Shown: positions 43,381 to 52,978 of the stretch, piece after piece
Position numbering within the stretch: the stretch's first letter is position 1
How the letters are laid out: each line of letters starts with the position of its first letter
DNA from: Chromatiales bacterium
GTDB lineage: Bacteria > Pseudomonadota > Gammaproteobacteria > Chromatiales > Chromatiaceae
DNA: 64,000 nt
NCBI GenBank assembly: GCA_028278145.1
Contig: JANQEV010000035.1
Location: 1 to 64,000 of the forward strand
Direction: 5' to 3'
Notes under the pieces: model-generated
What the model was told of the DNA's origin: nothing
Databases searched by the model: none
What the model saw: the letters and a program-made list of their open reading frames with translations, nothing else
Position numbers and translations under genes: made by a program

Positions 43381-45648
43381 CTAACGCCCAGGACGTACCA
43401 ATCCGCCCAGACCCATGTCATCCAGGGTACTGCCCATCAACTTACGTACTGGCTCCGCCTCTTCCATGCGCAAGGCTGCCTGCAGCAACTGCTTGGCCCG
43501 GGTGCGACTGAATGATCGCACCACCCATTTTACCTTGAGGAGGCTGCTGGCACTCATACTGAGGTTATCAATCCCCATACCCACCAACAGCGGTGCAGCC
43601 AGCGGGTTACCTGCCAGCTCTCCGCACACCCCAACCGGACGGTTGTATACCGACGCTCCCTCTACGATATGACTAATGGCGCGCAGTACTGCAGGATGCA
43701 GATCATCGAAGATCTCAGCCACCCGTGGGTTGTTGCGGTCCACGGCCAATAGGTATTGCGTGAGGTCATTACTGCCGACGGAAAGAAAATCCACCCTGCG
43801 TGCCAACTCCTCCGCCTGATAAACCGCAGCAGGAACCTCAACCATCACCCCAATGCGCGGCATGGTCACAGCATAGCCTTCATCAGCCAGTTCATCATGG
43901 GCACGCTGGATCAATAGTTTCAGCTCATCCACCTCAGTCACGTGACTTATCATGGGTAGCATAATCTGCAGGTTATTCAGGCCAACAGCGGCCCGCAACA
44001 TGGCCTTAACCTGGGTCAGGAAGATCTCAGGATGATCCAGGGAGATACGTACTCCACGCCAACCAAGAAACGGATTTGACTCCTCCACCGGAAAGTAAGG
44101 CAGTGGTTTGTCACCACCAATATCCAGGGTACGCAGGGTTACCATACGCGGAGCAAAGGCGGAAAGAATGCCGCGGTAGTTCTCAGACTGCGAGGTCTCA
44201 CCTGGAAAACGGTCACGGCCCATAAACGGTAGTTCGGTACGATATAACCCAACCCCTTCAGACTCAGTAGTGGCGAAAGAGCTCATCTCTGATACCAGAC
44301 CGGTGTTTAGAAAAATGGGGACACGAATACCATCTGTTGTCTCTGCCGGCAGGCCACGCAGAGAATCCAACTCAGCTGCCAGCTCCCGATCCTCCTGCTC
44401 CAGGCGTTTGTACTCATCTTTCAGCTCATCATTTGGTGATACGAACACGCGGCCCATGTAACCGTCCACGATTACATCCATACCATCCATGCGATTCACG
44501 GGCAGACCAACCACACCCATTACAGCAGGTATACCCATGCCCCGGGCCAGAATGGCCACATGGGAGGCACTGGATCCGGCAGCAGAAACCACTCCCGCCA
44601 GCTTATCCGGTGGCACCTCTGCCAATTGCACGGCGCTCACCTCTTCACTCACCAGGATGGTGCGATCAGGATAATCAATAACCGTAGGGGTATCTTTCTG
44701 CAGATGCATGAGAACACGTCTTCCCAAATCCCGCACATCTGAGGAGCGTTCCCGTAGATAGCTGTCCTCCATGCCATCGAACACTCTGGCATGCTCCTCG
44801 ATCACACGATGCAGGGCACCTGGGGCCCAGTTGCCGCTGCGAATATGCTCCAGAATGGGATTAACCAGGGAATCACCTTCCAACATTAACAGCCAGGCCT
44901 GAAACAGGGCCTTGTCTTCAGATGGAAGACGACCCTCAAATCTACTCTCCAAATCTTCGAGATCCTTACGTACCTTGGCAACCGCTGCCAGCAGGGCCTC
45001 CTCTTCCGCCGCTATATCCTCTATAGGTTTGTCCGGAATAGCAGCCAGGTCCGCCATGGGAAATACCACCACTGCATCACCATGGGCCACACCACTTGTG
45101 CCCGGGCTACCCTGCAGATAGCTCTTACCATCCTTTTTATCCTTGTCCTCTCTCTCCCAGAGACTGCCACTGGCCTGGGCATGGGTGATGGCACCAGCCA
45201 GTTGGGCTGCAAGAGTGAACAGGAAGGTAACTTCACTATCATCAAACTGGCGTGGATCACTCTGGCGTACAACCAGTACTCCCAACACCTTGCGATTCTG
45301 AATGATGGGTACTCCCAGAAAACCGTGATATACGGTCTCACCAGTCTCTCCGGTAAACATATACCTGGGATGGGCTGGAGCGTCATCGATATTGATCGGT
45401 TCTGCCCGCTCACATACCAGACCGATAAGACCACGGTGCAGGGGCAGTTCCACCTTGCCTACAGCCGCCTTGCGTAACCCATCAGTGGCGCGTAACACAT
45501 GGGTGCGACGCTTGAAATCAGTGAGATAAACAGAACAGGCATCGGTTTTGATTGCCTGCTTGACCCTACGCACGATGGTCTCCAGGGCGTTTTGCAAATC
45601 CGACGCCGAGTTAACCTCCTGAACAATACTGTGTAGTGTTTCAAGCAT
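43381..45648 (-). CDS. ptsP: PtsP, enzyme I of the nitrogen phosphotransferase system
   Basis: 755 residues. An N-terminal GAF domain (about 15-160) is followed by the enzyme I domains. The phosphorylated His is His363 in SSASHVAILARG. The PEP-binding part has LDIGGDKPLPYF, MLPMISHVTEVDEL, GVMVEVPAAVYQAEEL and VGSNDLTQYLLAVDRNN, and the proton donor Cys is in GVCGELAGNP. It moves phosphate from PEP to NPr and on to PtsN, regulating nitrogen, carbon and envelope functions rather than importing sugar. It follows rppH by 105 bp on the same strand, a common proteobacterial order. Confidence 0.97.
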   Translation of the reverse strand: MLETLHSIVQEVNSASDLQNALETIVRRVKQAIKTDACSVYLTDFKRRTHVLRATDGLRKAAVGKVELPLHRGLIGLVCERAEPINIDDAPAHPRYMFTGETGETVYHGFLGVPIIQNRKVLGVLVVRQSDPRQFDDSEVTFLFTLAAQLAGAITHAQASGSLWEREDKDKKDGKSYLQGSPGTSGVAHGDAVVVFPMADLAAIPDKPIEDIAAEEEALLAAVAKVRKDLEDLESRFEGRLPSEDKALFQAWLLMLEGDSLVNPILEHIRSGNWAPGALHRVIEEHARVFDGMEDSYLRERSSDVRDLGRRVLMHLQKDTPTVIDYPDRTILVSEEVSAVQLAEVPPDKLAGVVSAAGSSASHVAILARGMGIPAVMGVVGLPVNRMDGMDVIVDGYMGRVFVSPNDELKDEYKRLEQEDRELAAELDSLRGLPAETTDGIRVPIFLNTGLVSEMSSFATTESEGVGLYRTELPFMGRDRFPGETSQSENYRGILSAFAPRMVTLRTLDIGGDKPLPYFPVEESNPFLGWRGVRISLDHPEIFLTQVKAMLRAAVGLNNLQIMLPMISHVTEVDELKLLIQRAHDELADEGYAVTMPRIGVMVEVPAAVYQAEELARRVDFLSVGSNDLTQYLLAVDRNNPRVAEIFDDLHPAVLRAISHIVEGASVYNRPVGVCGELAGNPLAAPLLVGMGIDNLSMSASSLLKVKWVVRSFSRTRAKQLLQAALRMEEAEPVRKLMGSTLDDMGLGGLVRPGR

Positions 45649-45753
45649 GCCTGATCAAGTATCCAGCTGTATTAAATGTCATCCATATTTCATATCACCC
45701 CGAATATGGACAGTTACTTTAACTAATGGGGCAGTTTATTGTTTATGCCGGGT

Positions 45754-46278
45754 TCAACGGCGATTTTGGCGTAGGTAGTTCGAACTGGACCGCACCGGGG
45801 CCCCTTCCGGGAACAGATAGGGCGCCAACTGTTCCAGTGCCTGCGAATATACCCGGCGCTTAAAGTAGACCACCTCGCGTAGTGGTTGCCAGTATTTCAC
45901 CCAACGCCAGTGGTCAAACTCGGGCTTTGGTGAGTTATCCAGACAGAAATTGGTCTCTTCGCACAGGGCCCGTAACAGAAACCAGCGCTGTTTCTGACCT
46001 ATACACAGTGGGCGGCTGTGGTGACGCATATATCTTTTAGGTAGGCGGTAGCGTAACCAGTCTTCTGTCACACCCAACACCTCCACCTGATCAGGTTTAA
46101 GCCCTACCTCCTCTTCCAGTTCACGATACATGGCCTGCTCCGGGGTTTCATGCTCCATTATCCCACCCTGAGGAAACTGCCATGCGTTCTGGCCAATGCG
46201 CCGCCCCCAGAACAGACGGCGCTGGCTGTTGCATATAATAATACCCACATTGGGTCTAAAACCTTCAGAGTCAATCAA
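45754..46278 (-). CDS. rppH: RNA pyrophosphohydrolase
   Basis: 174 residues. It removes pyrophosphate from the 5' end of mRNA and so starts RNase E-dependent decay. The Nudix box is [23 protein letters not shown], with all the metal-binding Glu residues. The N terminus [26 protein letters not shown] and the later [10 protein letters not shown] are RppH-specific. It is upstream of ptsP and divergent from a HAD phosphatase gene, matching a neighbourhood known in Pseudomonas. Confidence 0.97.
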   Translation of the reverse strand: MIDSEGFRPNVGIIICNSQRRLFWGRRIGQNAWQFPQGGIMEHETPEQAMYRELEEEVGLKPDQVEVLGVTEDWLRYRLPKRYMRHHSRPLCIGQKQRWFLLRALCEETNFCLDNSPKPEFDHWRWVKYWQPLREVVYFKRRVYSQALEQLAPYLFPEGAPVRSSSNYLRQNRR

Positions 46279-46547
46279 CTTAAATTCCTTACTTCACACC
46301 TGATTTGATTCTTCCACAATCAGGTGGCCACGGGCAAGGCACGATAAGTCACCCGTAAATCTGCCGCATGCATATGCACGCCTGTTAGGTACACCATAGC
46401 ATGAAAATAATATCATCATAAATTTCAGTCGCTTAAACATGGTTGTTTTTTAACACAATCAACCTGAATCTATATGGTTTGTACACACTCAAACCAGCTT
46501 CTGGTGTAGAATTACCCCTTTATATTACGAATTGTGGAGTTTGCACC

Positions 46548-47207
46548 TTGGCATTGGCTATTTTCGATCTGGACAACACCCTGCTGGCGGGTGATTCAGA
46601 CTACCTGTGGGGTACCTTTCTGGTGGAACAGAAACTGGTAGATGGTGACCATTATGAGCGTGAAAACGAGCGTTTCTATCGCGAGTATGACGAGGGCGTA
46701 TTGGATATCTTTGAGTTTCTGCGCTTCTCTCTCAAACCCCTGAGTGAGAATGACCCCAAGATGTTGATTGACCTTAGAGACCGCTTTTTGTTGGAGAAGA
46801 TCGACCCCATCATCCTGGATGCCGGCCGCACCCTGGTGGAAAAACACCGCAGCCAGGGCGATACTGCAATGATCATCACTGCCACCAACTCTTTTGTCAC
46901 GGCTCCTATTGCTGAACGTCTGGGAATTGAGCATCTGATTGCCACCGAGCCAGAGATGGTAGATGGCAAATATACTGGCAATGTGTCTGGAGAGCCCAGC
47001 TATCAGAACGGCAAGGTAAAACGATTACACAGCTGGCTACAGAATTTTGAAGAGACCCTGGAAGGCAGTAGTTTCTACAGCGACTCCCACAACGATATTC
47101 CACTCCTGGAACAGGTAGACAACCCGGTGGCCGTTGATCCGGATGATATCCTGGCCAGTCACGCCAAGACTCACGGATGGCCTATTATTAGTTTGAGGGA
47201 CGTGTAA
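46548..47207 (+). CDS. HAD-IB family phosphatase
   Basis: About 219 residues. Motif I is DLDNTLLAGDSDYLWG with nucleophile and acid Asp, motif II is Thr in MIITATNSF, and motif III/IV is FYSDSHNDIPLLEQVDNPVAVDPD near the end. It dephosphorylates a small metabolite; SerB and histidinol-phosphatase relatives exist and I cannot pick the substrate. I prefer TTG 46548 because GTGGAG lies eight bases before it and it starts just before motif I. The longer ATG 46443 frame adds 35 residues unlike the family. It is divergent from rppH. Confidence 0.9.
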   Translation: MALAIFDLDNTLLAGDSDYLWGTFLVEQKLVDGDHYERENERFYREYDEGVLDIFEFLRFSLKPLSENDPKMLIDLRDRFLLEKIDPIILDAGRTLVEKHRSQGDTAMIITATNSFVTAPIAERLGIEHLIATEPEMVDGKYTGNVSGEPSYQNGKVKRLHSWLQNFEETLEGSSFYSDSHNDIPLLEQVDNPVAVDPDDILASHAKTHGWPIISLRDV

Positions 47208-47247
47208 ACATAGACAAATGCGACCCAACAACTGAGAACCAGCTGCT

Positions 47248-47478
47248 ATGAAAAATAAACCTTTCTTCGTGTTTTTTCCGGTCCTGGTGGGCGTCATTGT
47301 CTACGCCTATTACGCCCCCCAGGATAAACCAGAGCGAGCTACCACCCTCACTCCTAAACAGTACATTGAGCTGGTGGAGAAGAAAAAGCTGGAAAAAAAG
47401 CAGCTGACTAAAGAAGCAAAAAAAGAGTCCACACAGAGCAAAACTACCCAGGATAATAACAAAACACCTAATAATTAG
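47248..47478 (+). CDS. small membrane-anchored charged protein, unknown
   Basis: 76 residues: one hydrophobic segment (about 5-23) and then a very charged Lys/Glu/Gln-rich, probably helical tail of about 50 residues. I do not recognise the family. It lies 40 bp after the HAD gene on the same strand, so it may be in the same transcript. Start and frame are supported only by this context and by coding-like composition. Confidence 0.45.
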   Translation: MKNKPFFVFFPVLVGVIVYAYYAPQDKPERATTLTPKQYIELVEKKKLEKKQLTKEAKKESTQSKTTQDNNKTPNN

Positions 47479-47576
47479 CTCAAATCCGATTCTGGTTTTG
47501 CACAACCATCCCGCGGATCAGGAGCCTTGTCCATAATCAACCTGATCTGGTAAATTGCATCCTCCAGTACCAGGCT

Positions 47577-49907
47577 GTGCCACAACAACTAAGACCCCTA
47601 AAGTTGCCTCTTATTCACAACAATATGACCGGTGATCCGCATAAACCTTATATCTCGGTCTCCAGTCAGATAGAGCAACGATTCCAAAGACGTTTCTGGG
47701 TACGCAGATGCGCTGCCATAATTTACATGGTCACATCAATCATCTATCTGGCCTGGCGCTTTACCATCATCAATCCAGACTCAATCATGCTCTCTACGAT
47801 CTACTACGTAGCGGAGTGTTTTGGGTTCATCCTGGGCCTGACAGCTATCTTCAGTAGTTGGAATCATATCCATCGCCGGCCACCATCCGCCCCCAGTGGA
47901 CTGAGTGTTGATGTGTTTATACCTACCTACAAAGAGTCACTGGAAATCGTCCGACGTACAGCAATCGCCGCCAAGCACATAGAATATCCACATCAGACCT
48001 GGATCTTGGATGATGGAAACCGCACAGAAATACGTCAACTTGCTGATACACTTGGCATAAATTACTTGGCACGCAGCGAAAACAGCAACGCCAAGGCTGG
48101 CAATCTGAACTATGGGTTACAACACAGCAACGCCGACTTCATTGCAGTATTTGATGCGGACCATATAGCCCAACCCAATGCACTGCACACCATGCTTGGT
48201 TTCTTCAACGACGAGAAAATTGCACTTGTTCAAACGCCGCAAGACTACTACAACATTGATGCTTTCCAGTATATGAATCCAAGACAAAAAGCTGGTCTGT
48301 GGCACGACCAATCTTTCTTTTACAACATAGGCCTATCCAATCAGGACACACATGATGCAGCATCCTGCGCAGGTACAGGTGTTACCTATCGTCGTTCTGC
48401 CCTGGATGCCATTGGCGGTATACCCACAGAGACCGTCACCGAAGATATTCATACCTCGCTAAAACTAAACAAGGCTGGCCACCGGACTATCTATCTCAAA
48501 GAACCTGTAGCATATGGCATTGCAGCTGCTGATCTGAATGATTATTACCGAACTAGACATCGCTGGGCACATGGTAATCTGGCCGCACTTAAACATGAAA
48601 ACATCTTCTTCTGCCAGGGGCTTTCATTAGGACAGCGTCTCTCGTATCTGAGCCTGGGGCTTATCTACCTCGAGGGATGGCAACAACTCATGTTATTGCT
48701 AGTGCCGATTATTGCTCTGGTATTCGGTCTAGCCCCGTTTGAGATCACCATTTTTAATGTGCTGCTGGTGCTGTCATTTCCCATACTCACCCTTTTTCTT
48801 CTACAGGAGGTGGGATGTGGCTTCAACCGCTACTGGACCAATGAGATCTTTGCCATGGCCAGATGGCCAATACACCTCATCTCCGTCACCGCACTGTTTG
48901 GAAAGAAGTTACCCTGGAAATCATCCATAAAGAACATCAAAGGGCACATTGACTGGCACCTTATGCTGCCACAAATCTCTGTTCTATTAATCAGTCTCAT
49001 GGCTGTTGGATGGGCCGTTGTACGTCTTACAGCTGACTTCCAGATTGGCCCATTGGGATATGCGGTTTTGGCCTTGCTGGACAAGTCCAAAACTATTTCA
49101 CAGATTGATATATTTGCCGAGATGCCGGCTGGTTATTCTATTGAGTTGGTGGTGATAGCCAGCTTTTGGGCCCTATTCAACGCATCCAGGGCGCTCTATT
49201 TCATTACCAAAGTAATCTGGAATGCCAAACAATCGCATGAGCATTACCGGTTTTCCCTGCCATTGGTTGCTGCCCTGCCAGACTACTCCACTACTCTAAT
49301 CCGTACGGAACAGGTTGCTGAAGAGTGGATAAGGGTCCAACTCCCCTCCTCTATGGCAGAAAGTATCAGGGAAGATCAGCTCAAAATAGAGCTCTATCTT
49401 CCAACCCACATACTTCCTGTGCAAATTCAGATCGGAGACAGAGGAAGTGACTGGATAGAGGGCAAATTCATCTGGGAGGATGAAACTGACCGGGATTGCC
49501 TGGCCAATTGTCTGTACTCAATAGAGTGGCATCGAGAATTTCAGATCAGACACAGCTATTTCTATACTCCTTCCGATGCTGTATTGGCACTATTTGGTCG
49601 CAGCGAACCAAGGCAACCCACTGCTAGTGAATGGCAGCCACTGCTGCTGGATACAGGTAATTCTGAGGACCAAAACGCTTATGCTCTGGTGGCAAATCCT
49701 ACCTTTTCTCAACAGGAGACATCTCTAATCAGTTTTTGCGTTTTAGATCCAACAGCGTCATACCATTGCCATTGGATCAGCAAAGACCACAGCTACCAGG
49801 CAGAATTCAAGGTAATCGAGGAAGAACCCATATCCTGCTTGCCTGGTAAAGGCCTGGATGGATCTACCCATAAGCGCTACAAAGTGATATTCTTCGGGAG
49901 TAATTAA
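47577..49907 (+). CDS. cellulose-synthase-like membrane glycosyltransferase (family 2)
   Basis: 776 residues. Helices near 28-46 and 60-80 precede a cytoplasmic GT-A domain with DDGNR at about 145, DAD at 193-195 and TED at 288-290, then about five more helices. The acceptor motif is TRHRWAHG rather than QxxRW, so the Gln is Thr. The sequence otherwise follows bacterial cellulose synthase BcsA, making it a processive beta-glycan synthase at the inner membrane. The C-terminal 200 residues are soluble and beta-rich, but I do not see the RxxxR...DxSxxG signature of a PilZ c-di-GMP domain. No bcsB, bcsC or bcsZ is present. The start is GTG; ATG 47625 is possible. A BcsS-like gene follows 59 bp later. 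Confidence 0.85.
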   Translation: MPQQLRPLKLPLIHNNMTGDPHKPYISVSSQIEQRFQRRFWVRRCAAIIYMVTSIIYLAWRFTIINPDSIMLSTIYYVAECFGFILGLTAIFSSWNHIHRRPPSAPSGLSVDVFIPTYKESLEIVRRTAIAAKHIEYPHQTWILDDGNRTEIRQLADTLGINYLARSENSNAKAGNLNYGLQHSNADFIAVFDADHIAQPNALHTMLGFFNDEKIALVQTPQDYYNIDAFQYMNPRQKAGLWHDQSFFYNIGLSNQDTHDAASCAGTGVTYRRSALDAIGGIPTETVTEDIHTSLKLNKAGHRTIYLKEPVAYGIAAADLNDYYRTRHRWAHGNLAALKHENIFFCQGLSLGQRLSYLSLGLIYLEGWQQLMLLLVPIIALVFGLAPFEITIFNVLLVLSFPILTLFLLQEVGCGFNRYWTNEIFAMARWPIHLISVTALFGKKLPWKSSIKNIKGHIDWHLMLPQISVLLISLMAVGWAVVRLTADFQIGPLGYAVLALLDKSKTISQIDIFAEMPAGYSIELVVIASFWALFNASRALYFITKVIWNAKQSHEHYRFSLPLVAALPDYSTTLIRTEQVAEEWIRVQLPSSMAESIREDQLKIELYLPTHILPVQIQIGDRGSDWIEGKFIWEDETDRDCLANCLYSIEWHREFQIRHSYFYTPSDAVLALFGRSEPRQPTASEWQPLLLDTGNSEDQNAYALVANPTFSQQETSLISFCVLDPTASYHCHWISKDHSYQAEFKVIEEEPISCLPGKGLDGSTHKRYKVIFFGSN

Positions 49908-49966
49908 TCATAGTCCCGTGTAAACAATAAGTTTTTTGGTTAGGACTACCAGGAGAAAATGCCGCC

Positions 49967-50689
49967 ATGAAGCAATCCAAAACTATCTTAGGAGCAGTTG
50001 CATTGGGAACAATGTTGACAGCTGGTAGTGCCTTGGCAGAAGAGAAAAGCAGCGTAGTTTTTTTCGGGGCTGATGGAAAGGATAACTCCGGTTCACTATT
50101 CATTGGTGGAGTTACCGCCCTTAACGGCAACCTGGGCAAAAACGGCCTACTGCTGCGCGGTGTCGCCTTAGGTGGTTCATATGATTATGACACAACTGCA
50201 GTAGCAGGGAGTGACGTGGATGCAGACCTTGTTCGCGCAGAGCTTAGCCTGGGTTACCAATGGTTCCTGGACTCTGTGCGACTTTCCCTATATGTAGGTA
50301 TTGATCACCAGGACCATGATCTTAGTCCGAGCGATCCCACGAATTCAGTTGAAGGTTCTGAAACAGGCGTTATTGGCCAAGCTGAGTTGGAAACACTGGG
50401 TAAAGGTTGGTATCTGAGCCTGATGGGTAATGGCAGTTCAGCAAATGACACCTACTGGGCCAAAGGACGCGTTGGATATGCATTCGACAAAGTAAACATC
50501 GGACCAGAAATAGGTGTATCCGGCAACGACGAATATGAAGAAGAACGCTATGGCGTCTATGTGACGTTCAATGCCACTGACTCAGTAAAAGTAAGCATAT
50601 CTGGCGGCCATTCTGATACCGACGGAGACAACAACGTCGAAGATGACGACAGTGGCTACCTGACAGCCAGTGTCTCAGTAACTTTCTAA
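49967..50689 (+). CDS. BcsS-like outer-membrane beta-barrel protein
   Basis: 240 residues with a signal peptide (cleavage ALA-EE near residue 24). The mature part is a series of alternating beta strands ending in an aromatic residue (SVTF), an outer-membrane barrel pattern. ALNGNLGKNGLLLRGVALGG and GKGWYLSLMG resemble the BcsS family found with cellulose synthase genes. It lies directly after the cellulose-synthase-like gene, which supports a role in the exit or surface attachment of the polymer. The family call is by pattern only. Confidence 0.62.
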   Translation: MKQSKTILGAVALGTMLTAGSALAEEKSSVVFFGADGKDNSGSLFIGGVTALNGNLGKNGLLLRGVALGGSYDYDTTAVAGSDVDADLVRAELSLGYQWFLDSVRLSLYVGIDHQDHDLSPSDPTNSVEGSETGVIGQAELETLGKGWYLSLMGNGSSANDTYWAKGRVGYAFDKVNIGPEIGVSGNDEYEEERYGVYVTFNATDSVKVSISGGHSDTDGDNNVEDDDSGYLTASVSVTF

Positions 50690-50774
50690 CTCGTTACCCG
50701 GTTCTAGCAACTGGCACCTGCCAATAAATAAAGACTATACCGACTGCCGGGACATAGAATCCTGCCGCAATGGA

Positions 50775-51344
50775 ATGTCAGATTTCAAAATAACAAGACG
50801 TGATCTGGTTGCATCCCTGGTTGGTGGGGTGACTGCCGGTCTTTTAGGCAGTTACTGGTCAAAATTCGAAGATGACACTACTCTGTTCGACATCGAACTA
50901 CCCACCAGCTTTGATAGGGAAAAACCGCCATTTGAGGTTTTTCTGGCACTCTCCAAACTGGTAACCGTTCGCACTTCACTAGACATCGATGCCGCAAAGC
51001 GTATGTACCCAATATTTATGGATGAACCATGGGGTTCGCAACATATTGTTTCCAGCTATACCCAGATACTAAGCCTCATCGATCTGCCATCCCACACTAC
51101 TCCACCTTTCACCAGCCTGGTTAGAGGGAAACTTGGTAAAGGAGAATCCTGGTTCACTAGCCACCTGCTGACAACATGGTATCTGGGGATCTATTACCAT
51201 GAAGCGCGACCTCCTGTACGCGTCACCTACGAGTCTGCCCTCATGTTTGATTCCATTCGCGGTGTGTTACCAGTTCCTCTTCTCGAATCCACAGGGTATG
51301 GGGGCTGGACAGAACCTCCAGCAGGAAGCAAGCGATATAAATGA
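50775..51344 (+). CDS. FAD sugar dehydrogenase small subunit (Tat signal)
   Basis: 189 residues. The twin-arginine signal is KITRRDLVASLVGG followed by a hydrophobic stretch. The rest is helical and fits the small (gamma-type, FAD-SLDH/gluconate 2-dehydrogenase subunit 3-like) subunit that chaperones and co-exports the flavoprotein. WFTSHLLTTWYLGIYYH and the YESALMFDSIRGVLPVP segment are characteristic. It overlaps the flavoprotein gene as ATGA. The flavoprotein has no signal of its own, so the pair should cross the membrane together. Confidence 0.82.
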   Translation: MSDFKITRRDLVASLVGGVTAGLLGSYWSKFEDDTTLFDIELPTSFDREKPPFEVFLALSKLVTVRTSLDIDAAKRMYPIFMDEPWGSQHIVSSYTQILSLIDLPSHTTPPFTSLVRGKLGKGESWFTSHLLTTWYLGIYYHEARPPVRVTYESALMFDSIRGVLPVPLLESTGYGGWTEPPAGSKRYK

Positions 51345-52948
51345 GAACTACAGATATATCTACAGATGTGCTTATCATAGGTTCAGGGGTTGCTGGCGCA
51401 CTCTGTGCATACCGTCTGGCCCAAAAAGGTATAAAAGTAACCATTCTGGAAGCGGGCCCTAGAGTAAAACGCGAGGAAATAGTTTCAGGGTTTCGCAACT
51501 CACCCTATCTGGATCTCTCGGCCGGCTATCCCAATACACCCTGGGCTCCACGTCCAGACTGGGGAACTGGAAAAGACCAGTATATAGAACAGATAGGCCC
51601 CGAAGTTTCAGCAATGGAATATTTACGGGTCGTAGGTGGTACCACCTGGCACTGGAGTGCGAACTCAATTCGCCTATTACCATCAGACTTCAAAATGCAT
51701 ACCACCCACGGCGTCGGTGTGGATTGGCCCATAGACTATGATGAGCTGGAGAAATACTACACCGAGGCCGAATATGAAATGGGTGTAGCCGGTGACGACA
51801 CTGCCGACACTGGAAGCCCCAGATCAAAACCTTACCCAAATCCCCCAATCCCCCCCAGCTACTCTGATCACACTCTTTCCAAAAAGCTGGAGTCGCTAGG
51901 CATATCATTCATTGCCCGACCTGCAGCCCGCAACTCCAGGGCCTATGATGGGCGCGGTCAGTGCCAGGGGTTTGGAACCTGTTCTCCGATATGCCCAACA
52001 GGCGCCCAGTATTCCGCCATGGTACACATCCAGAAGGCAGAAAAACTGGGGGTACAACTGATTGAGAACACCAGGGCTGACAGGATAAACACGGATAGTA
52101 ACGGCAGAATTATCAGTGTCGACTATACCCATGCGGATGGCACCAGGAGATCAGCAACCGGAAAGATCGTCGTGGTTGCTGCAAATGGAATAGAAACTCC
52201 ACGTCTGTTGCTTATGTCGGCCAGTGATGGATATCCACACGGACTCGCCAATAGCTCCGGAGAGGTTGGGAGAAATTTCATGGACCACCCAGGCCTATCC
52301 TGCCGCATGCTGTCACCAGAACCCCTCTATGTGGACCGCGGTCCGGAAAGCATCATCACAAGTTTTAGCCATCGCACAGGTGTGTTCCAGCAGAAGCGGG
52401 CAGCCTGGACCATGTCATTATACAATCGCAATTTCTTTCACAAGACAACTCGCAACAGCCTGATCGAAGGTGTGCTGCCACCGGACCTGGATGAACTGAT
52501 AAGGTATCGTTCCCTGCATGAGGTTGAGTTCGACGTCCATTTAGAACAACTCCCAAAGCATCAGAACGGTATTACCTTGGATTGGTCAAACAGAGACAGT
52601 GCTGGACAGCCCGTCATGCGTTTCTACTATTCTTTAGACAATTATGAGCATGCAGGGCTCAAGTTTGCACGGGATATTTTCTGGAAGATAAGCAATACAC
52701 TACAATGCACAGAGACCAAAATAAGTGAGGCATACAGCCATCATCACCTTATGGGGACTGCCAGGATGGGGGACAAGGCTTTGACCTCGGTGGTTGATCA
52801 TGAATGCCGTACTCATGACCACAAGAACATGTTTTTGCTGGGTTCAGCTGTATTTCCCACATCTGGAACAGCAAACCCGACTCTCACGATTGCCGCATTA
52901 AGCTTAAGAGCTGCTGATCACATCAAACACCAGTTAACGGTTGGCTAA
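51341..52948 (+). CDS. GMC-type FAD sugar dehydrogenase, catalytic subunit with 3Fe-4S-type cysteines
   Basis: 535 residues. The FAD-binding motif is IIGSGVAGALCAYRLAQKG near residue 8 followed by LEAGPR. Cys208, Cys214 and Cys218 form C-x5-C-x3-C in CQGFGTCSPIC, the pattern that holds a 3Fe-4S cluster in bacterial FAD glucose dehydrogenase. The C-terminal catalytic His is in SHHHLMGTARMG near residue 468. It should oxidise a sugar or polyol in the periplasm and pass electrons to the respiratory chain. The multihaem cytochrome subunit that usually accompanies it is missing here. It ends 30 bp before the convergent HEAT-repeat gene. Confidence 0.88.
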   Translation: MRTTDISTDVLIIGSGVAGALCAYRLAQKGIKVTILEAGPRVKREEIVSGFRNSPYLDLSAGYPNTPWAPRPDWGTGKDQYIEQIGPEVSAMEYLRVVGGTTWHWSANSIRLLPSDFKMHTTHGVGVDWPIDYDELEKYYTEAEYEMGVAGDDTADTGSPRSKPYPNPPIPPSYSDHTLSKKLESLGISFIARPAARNSRAYDGRGQCQGFGTCSPICPTGAQYSAMVHIQKAEKLGVQLIENTRADRINTDSNGRIISVDYTHADGTRRSATGKIVVVAANGIETPRLLLMSASDGYPHGLANSSGEVGRNFMDHPGLSCRMLSPEPLYVDRGPESIITSFSHRTGVFQQKRAAWTMSLYNRNFFHKTTRNSLIEGVLPPDLDELIRYRSLHEVEFDVHLEQLPKHQNGITLDWSNRDSAGQPVMRFYYSLDNYEHAGLKFARDIFWKISNTLQCTETKISEAYSHHHLMGTARMGDKALTSVVDHECRTHDHKNMFLLGSAVFPTSGTANPTLTIAALSLRAADHIKHQLTVG

Positions 52949-52978
52949 CAGCAGAAAACCAGGCAACGAATCAGTAGA

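Noticed and set aside
43415-45477. Plus-strand frames opposite ptsP
   Set aside because: They are antisense to a fully conserved ptsP and have no protein family features.
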